Assembly (NCBI RefSeq): GCF_009831765.1
Contig: NZ_WSSB01000001.1
Coordinates: 1 to 64,000, forward strand
Direction of reading: 5' to 3'
DNA from: Craterilacuibacter sinensis
GTDB lineage: Bacteria; Pseudomonadota; Gammaproteobacteria; Burkholderiales; Chromobacteriaceae
Length of the DNA stretch: 64,000 nucleotides
A model generated the notes under the pieces. The model ran no database searches. It was not told where the DNA came from and saw only the letters and a program-made list of their open reading frames with translations. The number at the start of each line of letters is the position of its first letter. The first letter of the stretch is position 1. Below, one piece after another: positions 48,775 to 57,448 of this stretch. Both the position numbers and the translations under genes were made by a program.

Positions 48775-50247
48775 ATGTCGATGAGCATCAATACCAACGT
48801 CGCCTCGCTCAACGCCCAGCGCAACTTGTCCGGTTCGCAGTCCGCCCTGTCGACCTCGCTGCAGCGCCTGTCTTCTGGTGCCCGTATCAACAGCGCCAAG
48901 GACGACGCCGCTGGCCTCGCCATTTCGGAGCGCATGAGCAGCCAGATTAATGGTTTGGATCAGGCTCGCCGCAATGCCAACGACGGCATTTCGCTGGCGC
49001 AGACCGCCGAAGGCGGCATAACTTCCGCGTCCGACATGCTGCAGCGCATGCGCACGCTGGCGGTGCAGTCGGCCAACGACACCAACTCGGCGTCCGACCG
49101 CAAGGCGATCCAGTCCGAAGTGAACCAGTTGAAGGAAGAACTGAACCGTCTGGTCGACACCACCCAGTTTAACGGTAAGAATATCCTCGACGGGACGCTC
49201 TCCAACGCACAGTTTCAAGTCGGGGCCAACGCCAACCAGACCATTAACGTATCGATTGGTAGCGTTCGTGGTACGGCGATTGGTAGTTATCAGGTTGCGA
49301 TGGGGGGGACTGCAACCGGTAAGGCCATTCAGGGCACCGCAGCCGGGACTGTTCCTGCGAACGGGGTTACTGGTGATACGCTGAGCATCTCCGGGAACGG
49401 TGCAACCAAGGCGGTTGCGGTGACTGCTGGCGATAGCGCCAAAACGATTGCTGCGAATATCAACAAGGAAACCGGCTCTACTGGGGTGACCGCTACCGCA
49501 GAATCGAAAGCGACTCTCTCCGCGATAAAAGACGGTACAGTTACCTTCAAGCTGGCGGGGGACAATAGCACTGCTGTTGCGATCTCTGCCTCGGTTGCCG
49601 GCAGTGACTACAAGGCGCTGGCCGAAGCGATCAACTCTCAGACTTCGACTACCGGTATTTCCGCCACCCTTGACAAGAGCGGGAACGTCGAGCTGACCAA
49701 TAAAACTGGTGCGGATATCAAGATCGCTGGTTTTGACACAACAAACGCAACAAAGACCATGACGGTCACAGGTGCAGATACTGCTGCTACGGCGGTTACC
49801 GTGACTGGCGGCGCAGCTACCGATAGTGCGACGATTGCCGGCACGATCAAGCTTGACTCGAATAGTGGATTTAACGTTACTGGCGATGCGTCCAAGGGGG
49901 TCGTTTCGGCCGCTTCGCTTAACGGTGGTTTGCAGTCTGTCGATAAAATCGATATCAGCACAACAACCGGTGCCAATGATGCGCTGAAGGTGATAGATGC
50001 CGCGTTGTCGACCGTGAACGCCCGCCGTGCCGACCTCGGCGCCGTGCAGAACCGCTTCAGCAACACCATCTCCAACTTGCAGTCGAGCGCGGAGAACCTG
50101 AACGCGTCGCGCGGCCGTATCCTGGACACCGACTTTGCTGCGGAAACCGCACGCATGAGCCGTAACCAGGTGTTGCAGCAAGCCGGTACCGCCATGCTGG
50201 CGCAGGCCAACCAGCTGCCGCAGCAAGTGCTGCAGCTGCTGCGCTAA
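48775..50247 (+). CDS. fliC: Flagellin
   Basis: 490-aa filament protein. The conserved D0/D1 ends are clear: residues 1-170 (SINTNVASLNAQRNL, QRLSSGARINSAKDDAAGL) and the last 85 (ADLGAVQNRF, LDTDFAAETARMSRNQVLQQAG, NQLPQQVLQLLR). The middle (about 175-400; 49300-49960) is Thr/Ala-rich with many GCA, ACA and GTT codons and lower GC than the flanks. It is the exposed, variable D2/D3 region. FliB probably methylates its lysines. Sigma-28 promoter upstream, terminator downstream. Confidence 0.95.
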   Translation: MSMSINTNVASLNAQRNLSGSQSALSTSLQRLSSGARINSAKDDAAGLAISERMSSQINGLDQARRNANDGISLAQTAEGGITSASDMLQRMRTLAVQSANDTNSASDRKAIQSEVNQLKEELNRLVDTTQFNGKNILDGTLSNAQFQVGANANQTINVSIGSVRGTAIGSYQVAMGGTATGKAIQGTAAGTVPANGVTGDTLSISGNGATKAVAVTAGDSAKTIAANINKETGSTGVTATAESKATLSAIKDGTVTFKLAGDNSTAVAISASVAGSDYKALAEAINSQTSTTGISATLDKSGNVELTNKTGADIKIAGFDTTNATKTMTVTGADTAATAVTVTGGAATDSATIAGTIKLDSNSGFNVTGDASKGVVSAASLNGGLQSVDKIDISTTTGANDALKVIDAALSTVNARRADLGAVQNRFSNTISNLQSSAENLNASRGRILDTDFAAETARMSRNQVLQQAGTAMLAQANQLPQQVLQLLR

Positions 50248-50283
50248 GCTTCGCCGGTTTCAGCTTCTGAACGATAGACACGC

Positions 50284-50314
50284 AACCCGGCGGGGCCTCC
50301 TCGCCGGGTTTTTT
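50284..50314 (+). terminator. Terminator between fliC and flaG
   Basis: AACCCGGCG / CGCCGGGTT stem followed by TTTTTT. It likely attenuates flaG relative to fliC. Confidence 0.9.
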
Positions 50315-50331
50315 CTTGCAGGAGACAGATC

Positions 50332-50742
50332 ATGACAAGCTTGGGTCCGATGACGCCAGTCGGTGGCGGCTATGCCGCACCGATACAGAACGAGCCGGGC
50401 AGCCGGTCGCAGCCGCTGTCCTCGCAGCAAAGCAGCGCGCCGACCGTGGCGGTGGCCAGTACTGCAGTGCAGGCGTTGGGTAGTAGTGAGGCCGGGCGTC
50501 AGATGAAGGGCGGTGCCGACGAGCAGGCGCTCAAGGGCGCGCTGGAAAAGGTAAACAAACTGGTGTCGGCGTATTCGAGCGAGCTGAAGTTCAGTGTCGA
50601 TGAGGATACCGGCATTGATGTGGTGAAGGTGATCGATAAGGAAACCGATCAGGTGATCCGTCAGATGCCTTCAGAAGAAATGCTGAAAATCGCGCAGAGC
50701 CTGGACAAGATCGTGGGTGTCCTGTTCAAGGACAAGGCTTAA
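50332..50742 (+). CDS. flaG: FlaG family flagellar protein
   Basis: 136-aa protein with an unstructured Ser/Gln-rich first half and a conserved C-terminal domain (about 60-136: VNKLVSAYSSELKFSVDEDTG, VIDKETDQVIRQMPSEE). FlaG homologues limit filament length and often accompany fliC and fliD, as here. GGAG lies upstream. Its stop codon is the first TAA of a TAAGCC repeat. Confidence 0.88.
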   Translation: MTSLGPMTPVGGGYAAPIQNEPGSRSQPLSSQQSSAPTVAVASTAVQALGSSEAGRQMKGGADEQALKGALEKVNKLVSAYSSELKFSVDEDTGIDVVKVIDKETDQVIRQMPSEEMLKIAQSLDKIVGVLFKDKA

Positions 50743-50761
50743 GCCTAAGCCTAAGCCTAAG
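50740..50761 (+). repeat. TAAGCC hexamer repeat (3.7 copies)
   Basis: TAAGCC repeated at 50740, 50746 and 50752, then TAAG. The first unit contains the flaG stop codon, so slippage would only add backup stops in the same frame. It abuts the MITE-like element. Confidence 0.7.
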
Positions 50762-50902
50762 AGCTGGTTCACGATCTGCCGGGCGCAGGCTGCGGCGTTA
50801 AAATCGGCTTATAAATGCGTATGTACCGTATGGTTATTCCGCTCTCCCAGCCGTTTTCGTCTTGTTTCGCGCTAGCTCGCGAGATTGTGAGTCGGTTCTA
50901 AG
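50758..50902. mobile_element. MITE-like non-coding element between flaG and fliD
   Basis: About 145 bp bounded by imperfect terminal inverted repeats: TAAGAGCTGGTTCACGATCT at the left and the complement of AGATTGTGAGTCGGTTCTAAG at the right (about 14-15 of 20 paired). The interior has no coding frame. It resembles miniature transposon-type repeats scattered in related genomes. No transposase nearby. Confidence 0.5.
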
Positions 50903-50984
50903 CGCGCCGTGTTTGTGTTGTGACAAGGCAGGGTGGCGTAGTGGATGGGATGATGTGGGTCGTTGAAAGGGAAGGGGACGCAAG

Positions 50985-52961
50985 ATGGCGCTGAGTGTGG
51001 GTGGTCTGGGCTCGGGTATGGACATTGACGGGCTGATCAAGAACCTGATGGCGGTTGAATCGCGTCCTCTGTACCAGTTGCAACAAAAAGAAGCGCTGCT
51101 GCAGCAGAAAGTATCTGCAGTGGGGCAGGTCAAGAGTGCGGTGTCGGAGTTTCAGAGTGCGGTCAAGGCGCTGCAGGATTCTGGCAAGTTCGTGTCGTAC
51201 AAGGGCAGCACCAGTTCGGAAGACCATGTCGGCATTTCCGCTTCAAGCAAGGCGCCGACCGGTTCGTTCTCGGTGAAGGTGCAGCAGTTGGCGCAGGAGC
51301 AGAAACTGGCGTCGGGCAACTTTACCAGCGCCAAGTCGGCGATTACCGGCGCCGCGGAAAGCAAGCTGACCTTTTCGTCTGCGGCCGACCCCAGCAAGCC
51401 GCCCAAGAGCGTGACGATCCCGGCCAATGCGACGCTGGAGGATATCCGCGACGCGGTGAACAAGGCCGATGTCGGCGTGAACGCCAGCATCGTCAACGAT
51501 GGCTCGGGCTACAAGCTGGTGTATTCATCGAAAAATACCGGTACGCAGAACACGATCAAGGTGCAGGCGAGCGACGACGCGCTCAACCAGGTTGCGACGC
51601 ACGGCAAGGACGGCAACCCCCTGCTCGCTGCCGACGGCAAGCCGATGCTGACCGAGGTACAGGCGGCCAAGGATGCCAAGTTCCTGCTCGACGGTATCGA
51701 GGTGATCAAGCAGAGCAACACGGTGACAGACGCCATCGATGGCGTGACGCTGACCCTCAAGAAGCTGCACAAGGATGAGGAGCCTGCGCGCCTGAGCGTG
51801 AGCAAGGATACCTCGGGCATCAAGACGTCGCTTGAGGGCTTGGTTGAAGGCTACAACAAGCTGATGAAGGCGCTGAAGGATGTGTCGTCTGTCAACCTGG
51901 AGGCGACGCCCAAGCCGGGCGAGCAGCGCCCGGCCGGCGTCCTCAACGGTGCCAGCATCATTCGCACCATCCAGAGCCAGATCCGCTCGGCGTTCAACGA
52001 AGGCGGCGACAATGGTGGTATCTATACCATGGCATCGCAGTTCGGCTTGAGCTTCAATCAGGACGGCACCATGAAGCTGGACGACAAGGTGCTGGACAAG
52101 GCGCTGGAGAAAAACGCCGACGATATCGCCAAGTTCTTCGCTACCGATGCCATCACCTCGGATTCGGGCATCTCCTATGTCGGCGGCTCCAGCAAGACGC
52201 AGGCGGGCGAGTACGAGATCGTGATCACCCAATTGCTCAACGGCACCAAGGAGGCGGGTAAAGCCCCTGTGTCGCTGGATCAACAGGCGGATGAGACATT
52301 TACTCTTAAGGTCGATGGCAAGGGAGTGGATGTCACCCTGCCCAAGAAAACCTACGCGTCAGCCGCCGAGCTTGCGCATGCGATCGAGTCCGGCGTGAAT
52401 GAAAAGCTGGGCAAGGACGGCAAGGTATCGGTGACGGTAGATCCGGATAGCGGCAAGCTGGCGATACAGTCGGGCAAGACCGGCAAGGAGTCGTCGGTTG
52501 AGCTGGTGTCCGGCCTCGAGTTTGCCGGTTTTACTGCCGGTGCCGGTATCCCCGGTGGCGACAGCGTGGCCGGTACCATAGGTGGTCATCCGGCCAAGGG
52601 CGATGGCAACAAGCTGGTCGGCGCGGTCGGTTCGCCGGTGGAAGGGCTGACCATCGCGGTGAATGGCGGGGTCACCGGCAATCGCGGTACGGTGTCGTTT
52701 ACCAAAGGCTTTGCCTTTGACCTGGACCAGAAGCTGGAAGGTCTGGTAAAAAAGGACGGTGCGATTGATGCCTTCAGTACCGGCCTGAGCGAGTCGGCCA
52801 AGGGGCTGACCAAGCAGCAAGAGGCAATGGAGCTCCGGCTGGTGGAAACCGAAAAGCGTTACAAGCAGCAGTTTTCGGCCATGGATGCCCTGCTGGCGCA
52901 GTACAACAATATGAGCAATTTTCTGACACAGCAGTTGGCCGGATTGTCCGGCAGCCGATAA
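50985..52961 (+). CDS. fliD: Flagellar filament capping protein FliD
   Basis: 658-aa HAP2. The N-terminal domain begins SVGGLGSGMDIDGLIKNLMAVE and the C-terminal domain ends LDALLAQYNNMSNFLTQQL. It assists flagellin folding at the filament tip. It is longer than the E. coli protein (468 aa), the excess being in the variable middle (about 400-570, Lys/Gly-rich with LPKKTYASAAELAHAIESG). GGAAGGGGACG before the ATG provides the ribosome site. Confidence 0.93.
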   Translation: MALSVGGLGSGMDIDGLIKNLMAVESRPLYQLQQKEALLQQKVSAVGQVKSAVSEFQSAVKALQDSGKFVSYKGSTSSEDHVGISASSKAPTGSFSVKVQQLAQEQKLASGNFTSAKSAITGAAESKLTFSSAADPSKPPKSVTIPANATLEDIRDAVNKADVGVNASIVNDGSGYKLVYSSKNTGTQNTIKVQASDDALNQVATHGKDGNPLLAADGKPMLTEVQAAKDAKFLLDGIEVIKQSNTVTDAIDGVTLTLKKLHKDEEPARLSVSKDTSGIKTSLEGLVEGYNKLMKALKDVSSVNLEATPKPGEQRPAGVLNGASIIRTIQSQIRSAFNEGGDNGGIYTMASQFGLSFNQDGTMKLDDKVLDKALEKNADDIAKFFATDAITSDSGISYVGGSSKTQAGEYEIVITQLLNGTKEAGKAPVSLDQQADETFTLKVDGKGVDVTLPKKTYASAAELAHAIESGVNEKLGKDGKVSVTVDPDSGKLAIQSGKTGKESSVELVSGLEFAGFTAGAGIPGGDSVAGTIGGHPAKGDGNKLVGAVGSPVEGLTIAVNGGVTGNRGTVSFTKGFAFDLDQKLEGLVKKDGAIDAFSTGLSESAKGLTKQQEAMELRLVETEKRYKQQFSAMDALLAQYNNMSNFLTQQLAGLSGSR

Positions 52962-52983
52962 TCATAGTGAAGAGGATACCGGT

Positions 52984-53418
52984 GTGAATGTCCGCAGAAT
53001 GCAGCAGGCGTATGGCAGTTCGGCGCTGCAAACCGAAGTCGAGGTGGCCAGCCCGCACAAGCTGGTGCTGATGCTGTTTGATGGCGCTTTGCAGGCGATC
53101 CGTCTGGCCAAGGTGCAGATGGCACAGGGAAAGGTTGCGGAAAAGGGGCAGCTGATCGGCAAGGCGGTGTCGATTGTCGATGAGGGGCTGCGCAATTCGC
53201 TGGATATTGCGCAAGGTGGCGAGCTGGCGGTGAATCTGTCCGGTTTGTACGAGTATTGCACCCGCCGTCTGTTACAGGCCAATCTGGACAATGACGCGGC
53301 GGCGCTGGATGAAGTCAGTGCATTGCTGGACGAGGTGCGCTCGGCCTGGGTCGAAATCGGCCGCAAGCCGAATCCCGCCGAAGCACAGATGCAGGCGACC
53401 GCTGATGCCGGCATCTGA
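52984..53418 (+). CDS. fliS: Flagellar export chaperone FliS
   Basis: 144-aa helical chaperone for flagellin export: YGSSALQTEVEVASPHKLVLMLFDGALQAI is the defining N-terminal region (spans about 10-40). GTG start 22 bp after fliD; AGAGG upstream at 52970. Its 3' end overlaps fliT by 14 bases. Confidence 0.93.
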   Translation: MNVRRMQQAYGSSALQTEVEVASPHKLVLMLFDGALQAIRLAKVQMAQGKVAEKGQLIGKAVSIVDEGLRNSLDIAQGGELAVNLSGLYEYCTRRLLQANLDNDAAALDEVSALLDEVRSAWVEIGRKPNPAEAQMQATADAGI

Positions 53419-53731
53419 CGCACTGCTGCGCTGGCAGGCGTTTTCCGCATTGGCCGAGGCGGCACGAGAAGCCGCTGAACGCGAGGACTGGGCGCTGGCG
53501 ATTTCGCTGGGGGAACAACTGGCTGCGCTGCAGCAGGATTTGCCCGCAGTGGACACGCTGAAGCTGGACGACGCGCAGCACGCAACGCTGCGCCTGACGC
53601 TGCTGGCCATTCAGGCTAATATCGAACAGTCGCGTGCATTGATGGGATGGGAGCGCGACACGCTTTCCGAAGAAATGCATCATCTGCGAACCAGCAGCCG
53701 TGTACTGGACGCCTACAGCAAGGGCGCCTGA
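53405..53731 (+). CDS. fliT: FliT-like flagellar chaperone
   Basis: 108-aa helical protein, beginning MPASDALLRW. It has the FliT features of paired helices and a helical hairpin at DAQHATLRLTLLAIQANIEQS. Assignment depends on position after fliS, size and helical content, because FliT diverges strongly. In Enterobacteria FliT chaperones FliD and inhibits FlhDC. The 14-base overlap with fliS suggests translational coupling. Confidence 0.75.
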   Translation: MPASDALLRWQAFSALAEAAREAAEREDWALAISLGEQLAALQQDLPAVDTLKLDDAQHATLRLTLLAIQANIEQSRALMGWERDTLSEEMHHLRTSSRVLDAYSKGA

Positions 53732-53763
53732 CGCAGCCGCGCTGGGCGCGTCAGGAGGTTGAA

Positions 53764-54144
53764 GTGGAAATATGGCTGCTGCTTGCATGTTTGTCTGTTG
53801 CCGTGGCCGCGCTGGGCTGGCAGGTGTACCGCTTGCGTAGTGCGGTGCGGGTGGCGGACGCGCACCAGATCGAGTTGCAGGCGCAAATTACCCGCCTGCA
53901 AAAAGACCTCCACGGCCTGAGCGCGCGTGCGCCGCAGGTGCTTGTCGAGCCGCCGCGGCTCGTCGAGCCGCTGAAGCGGCGCAGCGATCCGCCGCCGTCA
54001 TCCGAACTTTCTTCTCCCTACAATCAGGCGATCGAGCTGGCGCGCCATGGCCTGTCGGCCGGCGAAGTGGCCGAGCGCTGCGGCATCTCGCGCAGCGAGG
54101 CCGAGCTGATTGTTTCCCTTTACCGCAATAGTTCGACTTCATGA
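53764..54144 (+). CDS. DUF2802 membrane-anchored protein
   Basis: 126-aa protein with an N-terminal membrane helix (about 3-20), a coiled-coil stretch (about 35-50) and a C-terminal helix-turn-helix-like DUF2802 domain (SAGEVAERCGISRSEAELIVSLY). GTG start with AGGAGG spaced seven bases upstream. Such genes often occur among flagellar genes. It overlaps the fliK-like start by four bases (ATGA). Confidence 0.85.
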   Translation: MEIWLLLACLSVAVAALGWQVYRLRSAVRVADAHQIELQAQITRLQKDLHGLSARAPQVLVEPPRLVEPLKRRSDPPPSSELSSPYNQAIELARHGLSAGEVAERCGISRSEAELIVSLYRNSSTS

Positions 54145-55136
54145 TTCCTTCTCTGGGTAATGCGCCAGGCCAGAGTCTGCCGGCGCAGGGGCAGGCGCGG
54201 GTGGATAACGCCCGTTTCCTTAAAGATGCCGGCCGCGGCCTGATTGCGGTAGACAAGGTGCCGGGCAAAGTCCCGGCCTTGTTATTGGGTGAGGCGGTCA
54301 ATGCTCGTGTGGTCGAGCGCCTGCCGGACAACAAGCTGGTCGCGCTGATCAAAAATGGCCTGTTTACCCTGCAACTGCCGCCGGGCGTCTCTGTCAAGGG
54401 CGAGTCGATTGCGCTCAAGGTGGCCGCGCTTGCGCCGGCGCTGACGTTTGCGCTGGCGGCCGATGCCGGCGAGCCGGAACAAAACAATTCGGTCGCCGTA
54501 CGCCTGAGCAGTGCCACGCGCTATCTGTCCGACCTGCTGCGCGCCGCGCCACAAGCCACCGGCAAGGCGGCCACGCTGCTCGACCCGCAGGCGCCGCTGT
54601 CGGCGCGCGCCGAAAGCCTCACTCAGGCTGTCAGGCAAAGCGGCGTGTTTTACGAGTCGCAGCAAAAAGCCTGGGTCGAGGGACGCTTGCCGCTGGAAAA
54701 GCTGCAAAGCCAGCCGCAGGCGCAAGCCGGCGAACTGTTGAAGCAGGAGCCGCAAGCGCGTACGCAGGTGATGGCCGAGCTGGGCAGCGTATTGCAAAAG
54801 CAGCTGGATACGCTGGAAAGCCGCGTGCTCAATGTCAACGCCCAAGCTTGGCCTGGGCAGGCGGCGCAATGGCAGATCGAACGCGAAGCGGCAGGCGAGC
54901 GCGATGCCGATGGTGGCGGCGAGATACCGGTGTGGGCCACGCGGCTGAATCTGGATTTACCGGCGCTGGGCAGTCTGGGCGCGCGCGTGCGTCTGGTCGG
55001 CCACCAGATCCAGCTGACGCTGGACGCGGATGACACCACTGCCGCCCTGATCGAAACCCACCGCACACGGCTGGAGGATGGTCTGGCCGCTGCCGGCCTG
55101 GCGCTGGTGGCGCTGAATATCAAGCAGCATGGGTAA
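54141..55136 (+). CDS. fliK: FliK-like hook-length control protein
   Basis: 331-aa protein with a flexible N-half rich in Gln and Ala and a C-terminal FliK-type domain (about 255-331: LNLDLPALGSLGARVRLVGHQIQLTL). FliK is exported and sets hook length by switching the export specificity of FlhB. Neighbouring FlhB-like gene is consistent. Because the homologous part is only the C-terminal domain, an alternative FliK paralogue elsewhere is possible. Confidence 0.8.
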   Translation: MIPSLGNAPGQSLPAQGQARVDNARFLKDAGRGLIAVDKVPGKVPALLLGEAVNARVVERLPDNKLVALIKNGLFTLQLPPGVSVKGESIALKVAALAPALTFALAADAGEPEQNNSVAVRLSSATRYLSDLLRAAPQATGKAATLLDPQAPLSARAESLTQAVRQSGVFYESQQKAWVEGRLPLEKLQSQPQAQAGELLKQEPQARTQVMAELGSVLQKQLDTLESRVLNVNAQAWPGQAAQWQIEREAAGERDADGGGEIPVWATRLNLDLPALGSLGARVRLVGHQIQLTLDADDTTAALIETHRTRLEDGLAAAGLALVALNIKQHG

Positions 55137-55144
55137 ACAGCATC

Positions 55145-55213
55145 CACCATTGATGGGTTGCGCTGTGTGGCACCTGTCATTGATGGGTTACGCTTTGCTC
55201 CACCCATCCTACG
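55145..55213. repeat. Intergenic repeat with duplicated ATTGATGGGTT unit
   Basis: Two copies of CATTGATGGGTTRCGCT (near 55148 and 55179) end in CCACCCATCCTAC, pairing partly with GATGGGT. It resembles repetitive intergenic units found in many proteobacteria, though I cannot search for copies. Confidence 0.6.
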
Positions 55214-55271
55214 ACCAGTGGCACTGGTTTACCGCGTTTCTCCTGTTTCACCCTGATTACGAAACCCTGCC

Positions 55272-55568
55272 ATGAAAAAAAACACCCCCCGCACTTCCGC
55301 CGTGGCGCTCTCTTACCAGGAGGGCAAGAGCGCGCCGCAGGTGGTGGCCAAGGGCTATGGCCAGATGGCCGAGCGCATCATCGAGCGCGCGCGTGAGTCG
55401 GGTGTGTTCGTACACGATTCGCCCGAACTGGTGAACCTGTTGATGCAGGTCAATCTGGATGACCATATCCCGTCCGAGCTGTATCGCGCCGTGGCCGAGC
55501 TATTGGCCTTTGTCTATTTCCTGGAACAGCAGGCAGCAGGCACAGCAACGCCCAAAGCGGTATCATGA
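55272..55568 (+). CDS. FlhB C-terminal-like small protein (FhlB type)
   Basis: 98-aa protein equivalent to the cytoplasmic tail of FlhB/YscU: AVALSYQEGKSAPQVVAKGYGQMAERIIERARESGV is the conserved region (broken at about 10-45). It has no membrane helices. The autocleavage NPTH motif is absent, so it may model the cleaved tail. It follows the fliK-like gene, which suggests a role in export-specificity switching. Confidence 0.82.
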   Translation: MKKNTPRTSAVALSYQEGKSAPQVVAKGYGQMAERIIERARESGVFVHDSPELVNLLMQVNLDDHIPSELYRAVAELLAFVYFLEQQAAGTATPKAVS

Positions 55569-55595
55569 CAATTCATAATTTCAAGGGGAATTAAA

Positions 55596-56453
55596 ATGAA
55601 AATAGGGTATATCGGTCTGGGCATCATGGGCAGGCCCTGTGTGTTGAACCTGCTGGGAGCGGGGTTCGACGTGACGGTGTGGGCGCGCCGCCCCGAGTCG
55701 GCCAAGGCGTTACTGGATGCTGGTGCCTCTTGGGCCGATAGCGTCGCGGCGCTGGCCGCTGAAGTCGATGTGCTGGTGAGCAATGTCTCCGACACGCCGG
55801 ATGTGGCGGCGCTGATGGCCGAAGTCGCGGTGGCTGCCCGCCCGGGGCTGGTGTGTGTGGATATGAGCACCATCTCGCCGATAGGCGCGCGTGAGATTGC
55901 CGCCGCGCTGGCGGAAAAGGGCGTGGATTTTCTTGATTGCCCGGTGTCGGGCGGTGAAGCCGGTGCCATTGCCGGCACGCTGACCATTATGGTGGGGGGC
56001 AAGGCCGGCGCGCTGGAAACTGCGCGTCCGGTGCTCTTGGCGATGGGCAAGACCATCACCCATATCGGGGAGAGTGGTGCCGGCCAGGTGGCCAAGGCCT
56101 GTAACCAGATTGCGGTGGGCGCCGGCATTGCCGCGGTGGCCGAAATCATGAAGCTGACCCGCGCCTGCGGCGTCGACCCGGTGCCGGTGCGTGCGGCGTT
56201 AATGGGCGGCTTTGCCCAGAGCAAGGTGCTGGATGTGCATGGCCAGCGCATGATAGACGACAACTACGCGCCCGGCTTCAAAGCCGTGTTGCATCAAAAA
56301 GACATGGGCATCGTGCTCGACACCGCCGCCGAACTGGGCATCGCCTTGCCTGCTGCTGCGCGGGTGCGTGCGCTGATCGATGAACTGGTCGCAGGCGGCG
56401 ATGGCGAACTGGATTCGTCGGCCATCGCGCGCCTGGTGTGGGACAAAAACTGA
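55596..56453 (+). CDS. Beta-hydroxyacid dehydrogenase, 2-hydroxy-3-oxopropionate reductase-like
   Basis: 285-aa NAD(P)-dependent dehydrogenase. Nucleotide-binding GLGIMGRP at 7-14, substrate-loop DCPVSGGEAGAIAGTL, and catalytic K167 in AKACNQI. It could be tartronate-semialdehyde reductase (GarR) or 3-hydroxyisobutyrate dehydrogenase; sequence alone cannot separate them. It is next to flagellar genes but probably unrelated to them. Confidence 0.88.
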   Translation: MKIGYIGLGIMGRPCVLNLLGAGFDVTVWARRPESAKALLDAGASWADSVAALAAEVDVLVSNVSDTPDVAALMAEVAVAARPGLVCVDMSTISPIGAREIAAALAEKGVDFLDCPVSGGEAGAIAGTLTIMVGGKAGALETARPVLLAMGKTITHIGESGAGQVAKACNQIAVGAGIAAVAEIMKLTRACGVDPVPVRAALMGGFAQSKVLDVHGQRMIDDNYAPGFKAVLHQKDMGIVLDTAAELGIALPAAARVRALIDELVAGGDGELDSSAIARLVWDKN

Positions 56454-56497
56454 TGGTGGGGGCAGCGGGATAGCGCTATTTCGCTGCCGGTGCGAGC

Positions 56498-57364
56498 TTA
56501 TTCGATGTTCTGGATCTGCTCGCGCATCTGCTCGATCAGCACCTTGAGTTCGACCGAGGCCTGGGTGGTTTCGGTCGAGACCGATTTGGAACCCAGGGTG
56601 TTGGCTTCGCGGTTGAGTTCCTGCATCAGGAAGTCGAGGCGCTTGCCGGCCTGGCCGCCGGCTTTGAGGATGCGGCGCACTTCGCTGATATGCGCGCCCA
56701 GACGGCCGAGTTCTTCGTCTACATCCATTTTTTGGGCGAACAGGGCGAATTCCTGCTTGATGCGGTCGTCGTCCACGCTGCCCAGTGCATCTTGCAGCCG
56801 GTGGGAGAGTCTGGCCATATAGCCATCGAGGATTTGTGGCAGGCGCGGCTTGATCTCGCGTACGATGGTTTCCATGCCGTCCAGCCGGTCCAGCAAGATT
56901 TGCTTGAGTTTTTCGCCTTCGCGCGCACGGCTGGCGTTAAAGTCGGTCAGCAGTTCGGCCAGGCAGTCGACGCACAGCTGTTGCAGCACTTCGGGTGCCA
57001 GTTCATTGGAGCGCAGCACGCCCTGCCAGCGCATCAGCTCGCCAACAGACAGGCCGCGGGCATCGGGTGCCAGCGTACGGATGTCGGCGGCGACATCGAG
57101 CAGGCTTTGCAGGTAGTCGCGGTTCAGCTCCAGGGTCGGCACTTGCGAGTCGACCTGATTGAGCGAGACGCGGCACTCTATCTTGCCGCGGCTGGCTTTG
57201 GCCGAGATGCGTTCGCGCAAGGCCGGGTCGACGATGCGCAGTTCTTCCGGCAGGCGCAACTGGACATCAAGGTAGCGGTGGTTGACGGCGCGTAGTTCCA
57301 TCGCCAGCATTCCGCCGGTAAATTCGCGGGTAATGGCGGCAAAGCCGGTCATGCTGAGTATCAT
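56498..57364 (-). CDS. yicC: YicC family endoribonuclease
   Basis: 288-aa protein with SMTGFAAITREFTGG at the start and ELNREANTLGSKS near the end, the two defining YicC motifs. E. coli YicC has been reported as an RNase acting on small RNA RyhB. It is divergent from the kinase gene, opposite in direction to most of this end of the window. Confidence 0.93.
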   Translation of the reverse strand: MILSMTGFAAITREFTGGMLAMELRAVNHRYLDVQLRLPEELRIVDPALRERISAKASRGKIECRVSLNQVDSQVPTLELNRDYLQSLLDVAADIRTLAPDARGLSVGELMRWQGVLRSNELAPEVLQQLCVDCLAELLTDFNASRAREGEKLKQILLDRLDGMETIVREIKPRLPQILDGYMARLSHRLQDALGSVDDDRIKQEFALFAQKMDVDEELGRLGAHISEVRRILKAGGQAGKRLDFLMQELNREANTLGSKSVSTETTQASVELKVLIEQMREQIQNIE

Positions 57365-57448
57365 GGTTTTCTTCCGGTAGGTTTTGATTCAGGAACCGGG
57401 CCCGGATGGTGTAGTTTCATCAAGGCCCACAACACTATAACAACAGCG

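Noticed and set aside
50740-50761. Phase-variable repeat altering FlaG
   Set aside because: The repeat begins at the stop codon, so changes in copy number cannot change the protein.
50743-50984. Sigma-28 or sigma-54 promoter for fliD
   Set aside because: TAAAATCGGCTTATAA superficially resembles a sigma-28 site but the spacing is wrong, and it lies inside the MITE-like element.
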